Shown here: in pieces, positions 24,780 through 35,609 of the stretch
Layout of the letters: each line of letters starts with the position of its first letter
Numbering within the stretch: the stretch's first letter is position 1
DNA from: Amanita rubescens
Taxonomy: Eukaryota; Basidiomycota; Agaricomycetes; Agaricales; Amanitaceae
Direction: 5' to 3'
Length of the DNA: 64,000 nt
NCBI GenBank assembly: GCA_015039365.1
Contig: WION01000148.1
Span: 1 to 64,000, forward strand
Notes under the pieces: generated by a model
Seen by the model: the letters and a program-made list of their open reading frames with translations, nothing else
Told to the model about the DNA's origin: nothing
Databases searched by the model: none
Position numbers and translations under genes: made by a program

Positions 24780-25640
24780 TCGATGTTAAAGTACAAGTAA
24801 TGCATTTCTAAACGACACCAATGTGACTCGGACAATTGGCTTATCGGTTGGCTGCAAACTCGTATTTGGCCACACTGGCGTCCGCGCCTCGCCTGCCCTT
24901 TGGGCAGAGAGGGGACCTGCGGCCAGGGGTACAGTATAACAAAATGGCCTTGCGGTGGACACCGTCACGGCGTTTGAAATGTCGTAACCGTCACAGAACT
25001 TTCGGATTCATTTCACAATTATTTTATTACGATGGTCCGAAACCTGAAGATGCGTTCAAAGATGTTTACGAAGCAACTACCGCCGTGATCTCATTCAAAG
25101 CACTGGGAGCAACATTACTCAAACGTGAGTCGAATGTGACGCGTGCACGTAGTAACATACTGAACGATTGACGTATCTAGTCTTAGAGATGCCTTCAGCA
25201 CAATCCCTTTATTGCGAAACTCCCCGGCAGTCCTGGAAGCAACCGAGAAAGAATTAGTTTTAAAATGGGCACAATTTCTGTGACCTTGCTCTCACTTCAC
25301 AACAGCGCGCGTGTAATGAACTGTCAGCTGTCTTCATGTCATACAACCATCGAGCCATTCCTGCCCAGCATTCTCCATCACAGCGAAGAACCGACTGCAT
25401 ATCCGGGATTATATCTACTACGCGTGGGCTGCGGAGCGTCAAGATAAGGTCACGTTCAAGGGCCTCAGAGACGCAACGCATTCGCGACGTCATATTGCTG
25501 TATACCCTTTTTGATACGCCACTGGAAATGTATGGGGATAACGTCGGCAAGCTGCAGGAACTTGAACTGAAGAAACGGATTGACCCTTTGAATTCTCGAA
25601 CGTGATGGGATTGGCTAGAGGGTTTAAGTTCGCATCGTCG
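24780..25640 (+). pseudogene. FAD-linked oxidoreductase relic A
   Basis: Collinear pieces of the family survive over several frames: QNGLAVDTVTAFEM then VTVTELS near 24940-25010, QLFYYDGPKPEDAFKDVYE near 25018-25080, LRDAFSTIPLLRNSPAVLEA near 25190-25240, then TIEPFLPSILHHSEEPTAYP near 25348-25408. A shrunken C-terminus follows (FDTPLEMYGDNVGKLQELE) and NVMGLARGFK near 25605-25630. The 5' half with signal peptide and KSGGH exon is missing. It belongs to the subgroup of copies 6-8. Confidence 0.75.
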
Positions 25641-26039
25641 GAATTTGAGGAGGCTTAGGATTTCATGGAAGATATGGCTTTTGTATTGTAGCGAACTTCT
25701 GTTCCCGCAGCAGATTTCGACAAAGGGGGCAATGTAGCATAAACAGAGACAAATAGATGTATTTTTATCACTTCTACGCAACACACTCTTTACAGTTGAC
25801 ACACCGCACACGCTGATCATGGAAGATAGTCGTTATCTGAATCTCGAAAAAGTTCATAACATTCAGGCTAACTAGTGTCGGCAAGCCACCAAATGCGATC
25901 TCGCTTGTCCGGTATCACTAGTCATCCAACCGTGCCATGCACTGCCTCTATCTCGCTATGGGGTAAGTACCATGCTGTGGATGTTAAAACGTACTCAATC
26001 CAACGCCATATAGGCAAAATATTTGCGCTGCTTTGATAG

Positions 26040-26830
26040 CTCTAACATGTAACAGCCTGCATGCACCATCAATCTCGGCGGGTCTGAGAAGGATGTCAGT
26101 GCCATCTATATCATCACGTACAATGGCACTCAATTTGCATTTCTTTGGGGTGGGCTATACGAGCGTTGTGAGGGAAGACGGGTACAGAGGTGAGTATCGA
26201 GTACCAAGTTATTTACTTGATGATAACGGAAAGCGATTCTATACGATAAGACACTGGTGGAGATGAACTAGCCTGCGCAAGTGGGAGAATGACCGTAATC
26301 GCAGAATTTCAGCCTTTCGAACCGGTCGCAGACATAGCCAATGTTCATTTTCCTGACGTTTGATGGCCGATGGGTTAACGTTATGCTTTCACATTCGCGT
26401 CTAATCATGGGAAGGTTTAGGCATGCACTAAATAACCGCCCATATGTTTATTCCCATCTCGTAGTATTATCACAAGTCTTTTATTATGATAACTCCTTTC
26501 CCCATCTCAGGGTACCAGGCTTGGTTGAATTCGCTCATCCGACCCTACCAATTGGCAATAATTCCACCATCGACTATGGTATGACGCTTCTACTTTGATT
26601 GAATGTTCTGCTTCTAATCGTCCCGATTTAACTGCGCAGTCCACGGTAGTGCCCTATTACTGGAATACATTCTTCGTACTGGATCTCGTCAGCGATTTAC
26701 ACCGCCGTGCTCTGATTTATCTTCCCCTATTTCGTACGGTCCGGGTCCTACTTACCGCAAAATCTATCTTCCTCTTGACAACTCACTTGTATCTATCTCG
26801 AAGGGATAATGATTATTGCATCACATTGCC
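26040..26830 (+). pseudogene. FAD-linked oxidoreductase relic B
   Basis: A second, older relic. Traces in family order: ACTINLGGSEKDVSAI near 26055-26105 (family SACTVEPGSANDVGKI), ITYNGTQFAFLWGG up to about 26150 (family LQILGxTRTPFxVKSGG), SQVFYYDN near 26470, VHGSALLLEYILRTG near 26640-26690 (family VFHTVPLLEYSPRVM) and GPTYRKIYLPLDNSL near 26740-26790 (family PPTRDVVYLPLNLY). Stops and frame changes separate them. The collinearity, rather than any single match, supports the call. Confidence 0.5.
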
Positions 26831-27682
26831 ACCATGCGATGGGTTAAGATGCCCTAACACCGCTTTCCTAACTCGAGCGCTGTGTATGGACAAGACTCCG
26901 GAGTCACTCTTCCTTTCACACTACGAAGGGGTTTCAGGGATTCATACAGAGCCAGGAGCTAGAAGGCCTGGGATTGATGGAAGACACTGATTGTAATCGC
27001 TTCAATCAACATAATGATTAATCTGGGATGGTCCAGCGCTAGGACATAATATAATCCGACAAGGGCGCGCTGTTCACTAGCACTGCCCGAATCTCTTGAT
27101 GGTCGCCGTCGGTGAGAGTCCGAGTCAACGGAGCAATCAACGATTCAATTGATTTACACAACTAGGAACTCTAAAATCAAGTCCAAACTATCGAACTCAC
27201 CGTCGTTGGTTTTATAGGAGCTCAAAGACTCGAAAAGGCTTGACGGAGTATGATAACCACCGACGCATCTGCATCAATGAATGATAGACGGGAACTTGAC
27301 GGGGCCGCAATAAGCGAAGAACATGTTGACACATGCTGCCCCATTAGACTCAGAGTAATACGTAATCAGACTCAGGATATGATTGATGCCCCTTGCTAAT
27401 AATACCGCCGGTGAGCCTCCTGTCATGTGGCGTCCATTCTCTACTCACGATCTGTAGTTTTAGGTACTACACTCGCAGGCATATGGGACAACGGTGTGAT
27501 CCGTACAACGATGTGTCCGCCACGATTCCATTCCTGGTATGACTAAATGTCTTTTCTGAATTTATCCCCTTCTTATCGGGAACGTAGAATCTAGTTACGA
27601 CTCGTGTCATTTATCATGACAACATATTTTCTACATCGGGCTATACACGTTGTCTGCGTGTGTTTGCCGAGCGCAACAGGCT
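26831..27682. other. Spacer before oxidoreductase copy 8
   Basis: I see no gene, clear repeat or RNA here. The stretch may contain further unrecognisable decay of the neighbouring relic. Confidence 0.25.
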
Positions 27683-27689
27683 TATAAAG
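27683..27689 (+). promoter_or_regulatory. TATA-like box of oxidoreductase copy 8
   Basis: CTTATAAAGGGCGG puts TATAAAG 35 nt before the ATG at 27725, the same spacing as for copy 5. Confidence 0.45.
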
Positions 27690-27724
27690 GGCGGAACGCC
27701 CATGTTGTCAGACCATTTGTAGAC

Positions 27725-29730
27725 ATGAGGGGCCTCCTTCGTAGTCTCCCGAAAGCCAGCTTAATCCTGGGTTTTGCCTCACTCTTATACCATAAAGTCG
27801 TTCCTATAATATACCCGGAAGCTAATGTTTCTTCGCGCGCATGTAATGCCATCGCATCAGCAATATCGGCTCAAAGCAATGTATTCCACCCAGGTAAGCC
27901 CAAATATGGTGAAGAGTTTGATCACCATTTGACAGATTTGAAGGCACGGAGATTTATGAAAAGGATATTTATCACTGGGCGTCATCAAGTACCCAGAAAT
28001 CTATATGTACGGTAGAACCAGGAACTGTGGAGGATGTCGGCAAAATCGTGCGCTTTACCTCTTCCATCTCTGAAATTATCTGATCCCTCTATACCAGCTG
28101 CAAATCGTAGGGCCAGATGCGCGTTCCATTCGGCGTACGATTGTATTCCTATATCGTTTGACAGAATGTTTACGTGGTCCGTAACAGGTCAAGAGCGGTG
28201 GTCATACCTCGAATCTTAACTTCTCCTCAACCGAGGGTGTATTAATCGCTTTGTATCGATTCAACGAAGTCAAATATGATCCTGTATCCCAGACAGCGGC
28301 CATTGGGACGGGGTTAATATTTGATGACGTATATGCGGCCTTGGCACCACATAATGTTAGTGTGTTGGGAGCGCGAGTGACGGGAATTGGCGTGGGTGGC
28401 TTTGTTCTAGGTGGTGGTGAGTAGATTGCATCTTTCAACACGAGGATACATGACATGGTGTTAGGATATTCGTGGAAAACCAACCAATATGGACTGGCTA
28501 TTGACACGATCACGGCGTATGAGCTAGTGAAACCGGACGGGAATGTAGTAACAGTGACAGAGGCTTCTGATCCCGAGCTCTTCTTTGGTCTCAAGGTCGT
28601 TCTTTTTTATGGTCATTTTTCTTTGAGCTTACTCAGATCGCTGAACAGGGTGGTTTCAATAACTTCGTAAGAGTCATGATACACGAAAAGGAATGATCGT
28701 AACTTCTCAAAGGGAGTCGTGACACGCGTGATAATGAGAACTTATCCACAGACGCAGGTTGGGTATGTAGTCTTCAGTTGCATTGGGCCAGCGCACTGAC
28801 TGATTCTCGACCAGGGAGGCCTAATTACGTACACGAAAAGTTCAATTCCTGCGGTTTCAGCGGCAGTTATCAAGTTCAGCGAGACTAATACCGATCCAAA
28901 AGCAAATATTATCTCTGGATATGACTGTGTCTTGACTGAGGTATCATCCATATTATCTCTCGCTTTCGATCAAATCATCATAGCTCTTTCAGCCTGTCGT
29001 CACCCAGTTCCTCTTCTATGACGATCCAGTACCGCCTCCAGGGCTATTTGACGACTTCCTAAATACACCTGCACTGATAAGTGACCTTGGCACGAGAAGC
29101 CTCTACGAGTATCTTCGACTCAGTTCTAGCAATGTGTCGGCCGACGTCAAGTAGGAATATTATTTTCGCTTCCACGAACGTGTTTAATGACTATGACCAG
29201 CCTCGCCGGTGTTTTCCACACCGTTCCACTGCTCAAATATTCAGCGGTGGTCATGGACACTATATACGAAGAGCTTACCGTAAGTATTGCGAACATGTTG
29301 CTTGGCTCTAACCTGATAAATTGCACCCCGATAGGGCTTTTGCGACGCTCTCGTTCTAGACAGCGCGCCGTTTGTTTCATATGATATTGAACCATTCCTT
29401 CCCTCCATTCTCAGCCACAATACGGAGCCGACTGCGTATCCACCTTCACGGGCTACAGTCTATATGCCTTTGAATATCTACTTCGCATGGGCAATCGATG
29501 CTTTCGACACCGAAATTTTCGACGCTATCAAACAGAGTGCAACACGCATCCGCAACGCAGCGCTTGCGGAAGGTCAGAACATAACTAATGCCCCGTTATA
29601 TCCCAACTATGCTATCTTTGATACCCCCTTGGATAAAATATATGGAAGTAACGTCGACAGACTCAAGGCCTTGAAGCGAAAGATAGACCCATCTAATGTG
29701 ATGGGACTCGCAGGGGGGTTCAAGTTCTGA
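27725..29730 (+). CDS. FAD-linked oxidoreductase, copy 8 (possibly a young pseudogene)
   Basis: Subgroup of copies 6-7. The start reads MRGLLRSLPKASLILGFASLL, then CTVEPGTVEDVGKI, KSGGHTSNLNF (flavin-link His), RVTGIGVGGFVLGGG, GYSWKTNQYGLAIDT, the 18-nt exon GGFNNF, FLFYDDPVPPPGLFDDF, GVFHTVPLLKYS and the end IDPSNVMGLAGGFKF. Two small exons each carry a one-base difference from the paralogues. Near 28110, LQIVG has an extra G; near 28757, a T is missing before the VW codons. Each can be bypassed only by shifting a splice site: an acceptor 14 nt later (GTAG|GGCCAG), which loses LQIV, and a donor 6 nt earlier (CAG|GTTGGG), which loses VW. The protein may thus be intact with two small deletions, or dead. 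Confidence 0.6.
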
Positions 29731-30121
29731 CCGGGAAGGGGCTGGATGCTTTGAAGCTAGTTGTACATACGTGTTTTATTATGTAAAAAATGTCATAATG
29801 GGAAGAACTTCCTACGCAAACTATGAACCTCCTGTTCGATAGTATGCAACAATTTTGGTCCTGGTTGCGTGAACAAGGCACTAGCTCTATTGTCTACGTG
29901 CAATCATATTGAGTTAGGATGACAACAAAGTAAAATGGTATATATCGTGAAAAGATTGTTATAAACCTATCCGCAAGTTGAAGGTATGTATCAAGAGGGT
30001 ACCGTCGCATGTCCGTCATCATGTTGGAAGTCCGTGAGCCGCTAGCAAAATGTCATAAAGGATTGTATTGGTCGGTTTAAGGGTAACAGTTGGTCAAAAA
30101 TCAAGTTCCTATATTCGAATG
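29731..30121. other. Convergent spacer
   Basis: Between the 3' ends of copy 8 (plus) and the next gene (minus). AT-rich, with no feature that I can support. Confidence 0.3.
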
Positions 30122-31329
30122 TTAGCTGATCGCTTGGGGAATAGCTGTGCCCCTACCTTCGGCTTGAGCGAGCCTGGCCTCAAGCTCCGCGATGCGACGC
30201 TCCATTTCTATCTTCTGCTTCTTCTCCTCTTCAATGCGTTTCTCCAATTGCTCTGCGCGTTTCCTCTCCGCCTCTGCCTGCTGCTTAGCCTCTATAGCAT
30301 ATTTGTTGTTCGGATTGTGAATCATCGCATCAATCTGCCAAAATACGCGCGTTGAGTTAGGTATGATGGTTTCGGGACCAATAAACATACCCTCTGTTGA
30401 AAATTGTCTCGCATTCTTTGATACTTTCTGTCCAGTTCGGGAAACTCGACTTCTTTGTAGACCTTTCCTCCCTTAATCCCTAGCCAGGACCATCTACCTT
30501 GCAGATCCCTCGTTGCAAGGTCCGGACGATCGCAGAGGAAATTTATCTTGAGTATTTCCGAAGTGATGTAGCAGAACCAATAACAGTTGGTCGCCGTCAA
30601 GTTATATACCCTGGAGTAATCGCTGACTGTATGAGCAAGGACAATGAGGTCGACGAGAGTGGGAAGCTTATGGTTTTCGTCGCTTTTAAACACGATGTGC
30701 TCGACTGGGACTTGCTTAACATTGAAATTGGAGGGTTTGATAACGGAGATCTGGTCTAGAGCCCTTTTTTGGAACTTTTCCTGGTCCTTCTCCTTTGCAC
30801 TGTCCTCGTTCGCTGGGGTGGCGTCGACAGGGGGGGTATTTCCTCTGAGCGAGCCTCGAACGATGTTTTGGCCTATTGACTTGATTACGGAGTCCCAGGA
30901 TCGACGCTCGATGCGGAGGAGGATCGTATTTTGATAGTCGTCGGAGAGTGTGGCGACGAGGTATTCGTGCCTGACATTGGTCTTCTTGTCTTTGTAAGTA
31001 CGTATTGCGACCACTTGCCAACGACGTTGAGAGAGGTGCTGCGTCTCTGGCTCGGCGTACAGCATTCTCAAACGATCAACGTAGCTGTCGACGAATCGAT
31101 ATCCATGCCTTATAGGCAGGAACTCTTCAGCGTTCTCGGGGGTGTTGTATGGCGCCTTCATGGTTCGGAAGTAGCTGAACACGGTCTTGATAATAGAGCG
31201 AAGGCGGACAGAAAGCGGCACTTTATATGATATTCGTAGGATAGGTTTGCTGATATTTGCAGACTCTTCCTGTGGCGCGTCCGAGCCGCTGGCTTGCGGC
31301 TGTTGCTCTGTCATGATTTCATTATTCAT
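30122..31329 (-). CDS. Conserved fungal protein with NCYWF motif and C-terminal coiled coil
   Basis: Two exons (31329-30391 and 30334-30122, intron 56 nt) give 384 codons. I do not know a named function. The N-terminal part is Gln/Ser-rich. A globular part follows, with VVAIRTYKDKKTNVRHEYLV, then HIVFKSDENHKLPTLVDLIV, SDYSRVYNLTATNCYWFCYI and a Trp-rich patch (GRWSWLGIKGG). The second exon is a strong coiled coil of E/K/A/R heptads (KRAEQLEKRIEEEKKQKIEM). The order His ... L.DL ... Y.L...NCYWF is familiar to me from many Agaricomycete proteins and recalls NlpC/P60- or LRAT-like folds, where such a Cys follows Asn, but catalysis is not shown. The ATG at 31329 was preferred to one at 31314; open sequence further upstream starts only with GTG. 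Confidence 0.7.
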
Positions 31330-34300
31330 GCAGTTGTCTTCCCCGAAACAGCGAAACGGAAGGAAGCAATACGGCGAACAACACGGCGGTTGTTGTGGAA
31401 CAAAGGCTGCATGAGAACATTCAGTTCGCGCGACCATATTAGGACTCGATACAGACCTCTCCACGTTTGTTGAACGTGTAAGGCGAAATAAATCACGTCA
31501 CCGGCAACTTTTTCCCGTTCAGGAGCTTTGGCACAACCAAACGCAGTTACGGCTTCAGATAAGGCGCCCACGAATCGGTTGGCCTGGGATAGCCTTCGTT
31601 GTTTCCAAGGGAAGGTCCAAAAAACCAGTTGTGGGACAAGGTTTGGGCGGTTTGGACAATTGTCGCGGAGTTCATTTGTGTGATGTACCTGAGAACACTA
31701 GCACAAAATAAGCACCCACACCTACCTTACTTGGTAAGACGCTGATTCCCATCTATTCCGCATCCAAATCGGGCAGGTCCGTGTGTTGGCCGACATCGTG
31801 AACTGAGGTTGAAGGGCCAAATATCAGACACCGCCTCGCGTGTATGACATCCGTTAACTGCGTGTGCTACAGCGCGATGGGTGCCAACGATTTAAGTGTT
31901 GATTTATTTATCTGTATAGGTCCATGTACGTTGAGGTTAACATTCTTCAAAACCGTTGGTATTGCCAGGATTATGGCCGAACAACAGCTTGATAAACCAG
32001 ACAGACAATTGCTTAGTTGTAACGACACGGTGTCGACAGATGTAGCCGCAAAGCGTTGTTGACAGATTTGTTTATCCAGGTGGGCATGATGCCTTGTTCA
32101 TGTTCCCTAAATTAATGTCGCTAGGACGCATCTGAATCACGCATCCCTGTCATGGTCGAACAAAAAGCACCCGAACTGGATGAGATCTGGTGCGAGGGGT
32201 GTTGTTGCTCTTCCGAAAAATCAGGGACGGGATGCGTAACAATGCACGATCCACAATCGTCAATGAAAGGCGCTAGACGTTCGGCGCAAAATGCAAAATT
32301 CTATTGAAGTATCCAGGCCGACGGCACGGAGGCATCTATATTGGGAAAGTTTGATACTTCCTGATCATTTGACCCGTACCATGATGATCTCCGTCTGTCA
32401 CAAGATACGTCTTCGTTCCGCTCAATTTTGCAACCTTGCCCTGAAGCAAATGCCGAACAACAAAATCCACCGCAGCAGAACTTCCTGCTCCACATGAATC
32501 AGCGTTTTGCACCCCGTTTTTATACTCTTACGTTACAGTTTCCTTTTCTTCACACAGCCCTTTGGCTTCGCACTTGCCTGAAGTAAAAAACTCGTCGTGG
32601 GCGTATTACTGTTTCCCCTGCAGAATGTCAGAGTCGGGCGACAAAATCAGCGTCAGAGGACATGAAAAGGCTGCGCCAAACTTTCCCTAGGAATAGCTTC
32701 CGTCGTGGCTTGAGATCCATCCTCGCGTCCTTATCGAGTTAAATCCAACTTGTTTCCGGCAGTGAGACAAGCATAAATTTTATGAATCAAGCGGGGCAAT
32801 GCCATGACAAGGGCATAGAAAAACACAATTCAATATTTTTTGTTCAAGCACTGCATGCCTGGGTGGTACACGTTTCCGACCCTTTACGACCTGCGATAAG
32901 TCTGGAAGAAAGGCGTGGCGTTGACAACCCGGCTGGATAACATGATCATTATTGGGGACGACATTAGCATGAGAAACTTTCGTTTTCTCCGTTTAACGTT
33001 TTCCTGCCAACCCAGCGCTAACATCCAAATATGGGTCTTTTTTGTGTCCTGTGTCCACGATCGATGGCTCTTGGGACTGGTTGCACTTCCATCGCTACCT
33101 CACTTCCACCCCGTCCTTCGAGCCCCTCCTCTGTCAACTTCATTCTTCTCCGAGGTTATTTAATTTTACGCAGCACCTTCGTTCTCTCGGTCTAATGCTT
33201 GGATTTTAGGGTATTATCTTGCTTTCCCGGCTGGGGCCTTATCTGCATCAAGAAAAAAAATCCTTCCCGGTGTTCTCGCCGCATGAGGCAGTCAAGCTCA
33301 TCGACCATTACCTAGTCGAATATGCCCAAAACTCGCAGAAAGCGAAACTAGGTTCGTTCGTATTTCAATCTTAACATCTGTCGTTTGATGGTTGCCCAGT
33401 TGCGCAGCCACTTTTCTGGACGACTACGAACTCCATTGTCGTTGAAAGGCCATGGTGCCCACTCCCAGTGCCATCAACGTATATTTGCATCTATTTGTCC
33501 ATGACGAAAACTTGACTCGGATGCGAGTAGAGAAGGGACAAACGCCCGTTCCGCCGCAGATACAATGCCAAAGACGTCGGATACAGAACGGGAAGGGGCC
33601 TGGGATCACTAAAATCAGTATTTAAAAGAAGCTGGGGACTTGGTCAGCGAAGAAAACAACTTTGAAGCGGTGGAAAACGAAAATGTGTTGGTTACTCGAA
33701 ATTCAAGCGTTTGGCTCCTAAATGGTTTTTGATACGCCTACTCGACGCATGTGATGCTAAATTGTATCTAGATGCATCGCTGCGGGAGGAGGACCATGAA
33801 TATTGAATATTGAATGATCGATGAAAAAGAAGTCAAATTGAGTCGCCGACCGGCGACTTCGCAACGCTCAAAACGTTTCCAAGTCGTCGCAGGACAAGTC
33901 TTCTCTTGTTTCCTATCTCAACCTACCGACAACTTCATTCATAAAAAAACGTTTGTTGGTGTGGTAAATTATTACATGTCGTTTTTCACTTTTTTCACTG
34001 CTAACGGTGAATTTGGATTCAGATTAGATGGGTTTTAAAATCCACGGCCAGAAGGGTGGCGGTACCGGGAACCACTGCTTCGAACTGTTATTTCCGCCAC
34101 TCAGTACAGCTTCACTGAAAGATGGACAATAACGCAGCAGAGCAATCCACGTACCAGGCACCGATCCACTTATGATTAGTGTGTGGGGCGGAAGCCAAGT
34201 CTTGACGCGGATCTGGCTTACGAAAATTCTCCACTCAATATCACGCTGTACCGTTCCCGGGGACTTGGGCTACAGAGCAAATCCAGCCTACTCTGCGTTC

Positions 34301-34584
34301 GAGTCAAGTTTTACGCGCGAAACTTGATGTCATCAAAGCGTCACACTTACAAACTCAACATAAGCTTGTTGGTTTTCGCGTACTTGAATCCACCTTCGCA
34401 CTACCATCCAACAAACTGGGGAACCATTTGCAATCGAGAGTGCCAGGCGCCTGTGTAGTTCTGGATCTTATTCGGCTTCGTTCATCAGTTCTGTCTCGAT
34501 CTCCTTGGCAAGGACGTATTTCTGCAATGGAAAGAAAGTGGATACGCAGGATTGATGGTGGTCTGCTATGGACATCATACAAAC
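31330..34584. other. Gene-poor stretch with one exon-like segment
   Basis: Most of this 3.2 kb shows only short, unsupported frames. One stretch looks coding: after TTTTAG near 33210 a frame runs LSRLGPYLHQEKKSFPVFSP, then HEAVKLIDHYLVEYAQNSQK, up to about 33355, where AAACTAG|GTTCG could be a donor. Its composition is protein-like, but I could not join it to flanking exons. It may be a relic or a small unrecognised gene. Confidence 0.3.
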
Positions 34585-35415
34585 AGTTGAAGCCGCCTGC
34601 TAAACACATAACGTCGAGCGGATCGATCGTCTCCCTCAACGACTTCAGTCTACCCACATTATCGCCATACATATCCCCCAGAGGTGTACCAAAAATGGCA
34701 TAATTTGGATATAACGGGACGTTGGCGATGTCTTGACCCTCGGCGATAGCGGCATCCCGAATGCAGTCTGCACTCTGTCGTATGGTACTGTACATCTCGC
34801 CCTCCAGCAACGCTAACGTTATGGGGAGCTAGCGCCGCATAAACGTCATCAAAGTTGAGGCCGGTACCCATCATAACAGTTTGGGTTTCTGGGTCATACT
34901 TGACTTCGCTAAACCGGTACATTGCAATCTGCACGGCCTGCGAAGAAGAGAATCCGGGGTTTAATGGGTGTCCTCCGCTCTTGACCTGTATAGCAAGTAT
35001 TCAATTGTGGATGACAACTAGTAATCTTGCTTACGCTGAACGGGGTCCGGGTTGCACTAGGATTTGGAGCTAGAAGCTTGGTAAGTATGCTTGACATTAC
35101 GACGATCGATGCCTCTTACGATATTACCGACATCCTTAACACTTCCAGGTCAATCGTGCATGTAGATTGCTGCGTGCTTGAGTTAGCGAAATGGTACACG
35201 TCCTTCGCATAAAGGGTAATGGGCAATGCCTTAAAAACAGCATCGCGTCACCCCTCGGAATAGACTTGGTACATTATGCAATGCTCACTGGGATAATACA
35301 CAATACTTTTGGATGAAATGGTGGTTGATATGGTATTGCATATCTCTTGGTAGTTGACGGCAATGCCGCATGTGACGGAGACTAGAGCCACTGACGCCAA
35401 CAACGATGCACGCAT
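34585..35415 (-). pseudogene. FAD-linked oxidoreductase, copy 9, internal deletion
   Basis: Starts normally with a signal peptide (MRASLLASVALVSVTCGIA, ATG at 35415), CNTISTTISSKSIVYYP, and DVYHFANSSTQQSTC. One base is then lost in the CTVEPG segment near 35150. The flavin-link exon (KSGGHPLNPGFSSSQ) and MYRFSEVKYDPETQ to APHNVSVAGG follow. At about 34810 the sequence jumps from this exon straight into the last exon (MYSTIRQSADCIRDAAIAEG, YPNYAIFGTPLGDMYGDN), out of frame. Roughly the middle half of the gene, including several introns, is gone. The final GGFKF-stop is also lost (GGFN and on). It resembles copies 5 and 10. Confidence 0.8.
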
Positions 35416-35609
35416 TTTTGGAACCCCTCTGGTGGACCAGGTTCCGTCACATCGCCTTTATTCACGACCGTGGTGTCAGGGCTGCGTGCGTCCGCGCTCA
35501 TGCGGGGAGATGAGCCTCCGACCGGGTTTGGCGGCAGGTGGGACTTTGGGATTGGTCATTGTGGATGACACACAACTGGTGAACGCCAGTTGAGTGATGG
35601 CAAAATAGA

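Noticed and set aside
31330..31464. N-terminal extension of the NCYWF protein
   Set aside because: The extension would start with GTG and has a Cys/Pro/Phe-rich composition unlike the rest; an ATG follows at 31329.
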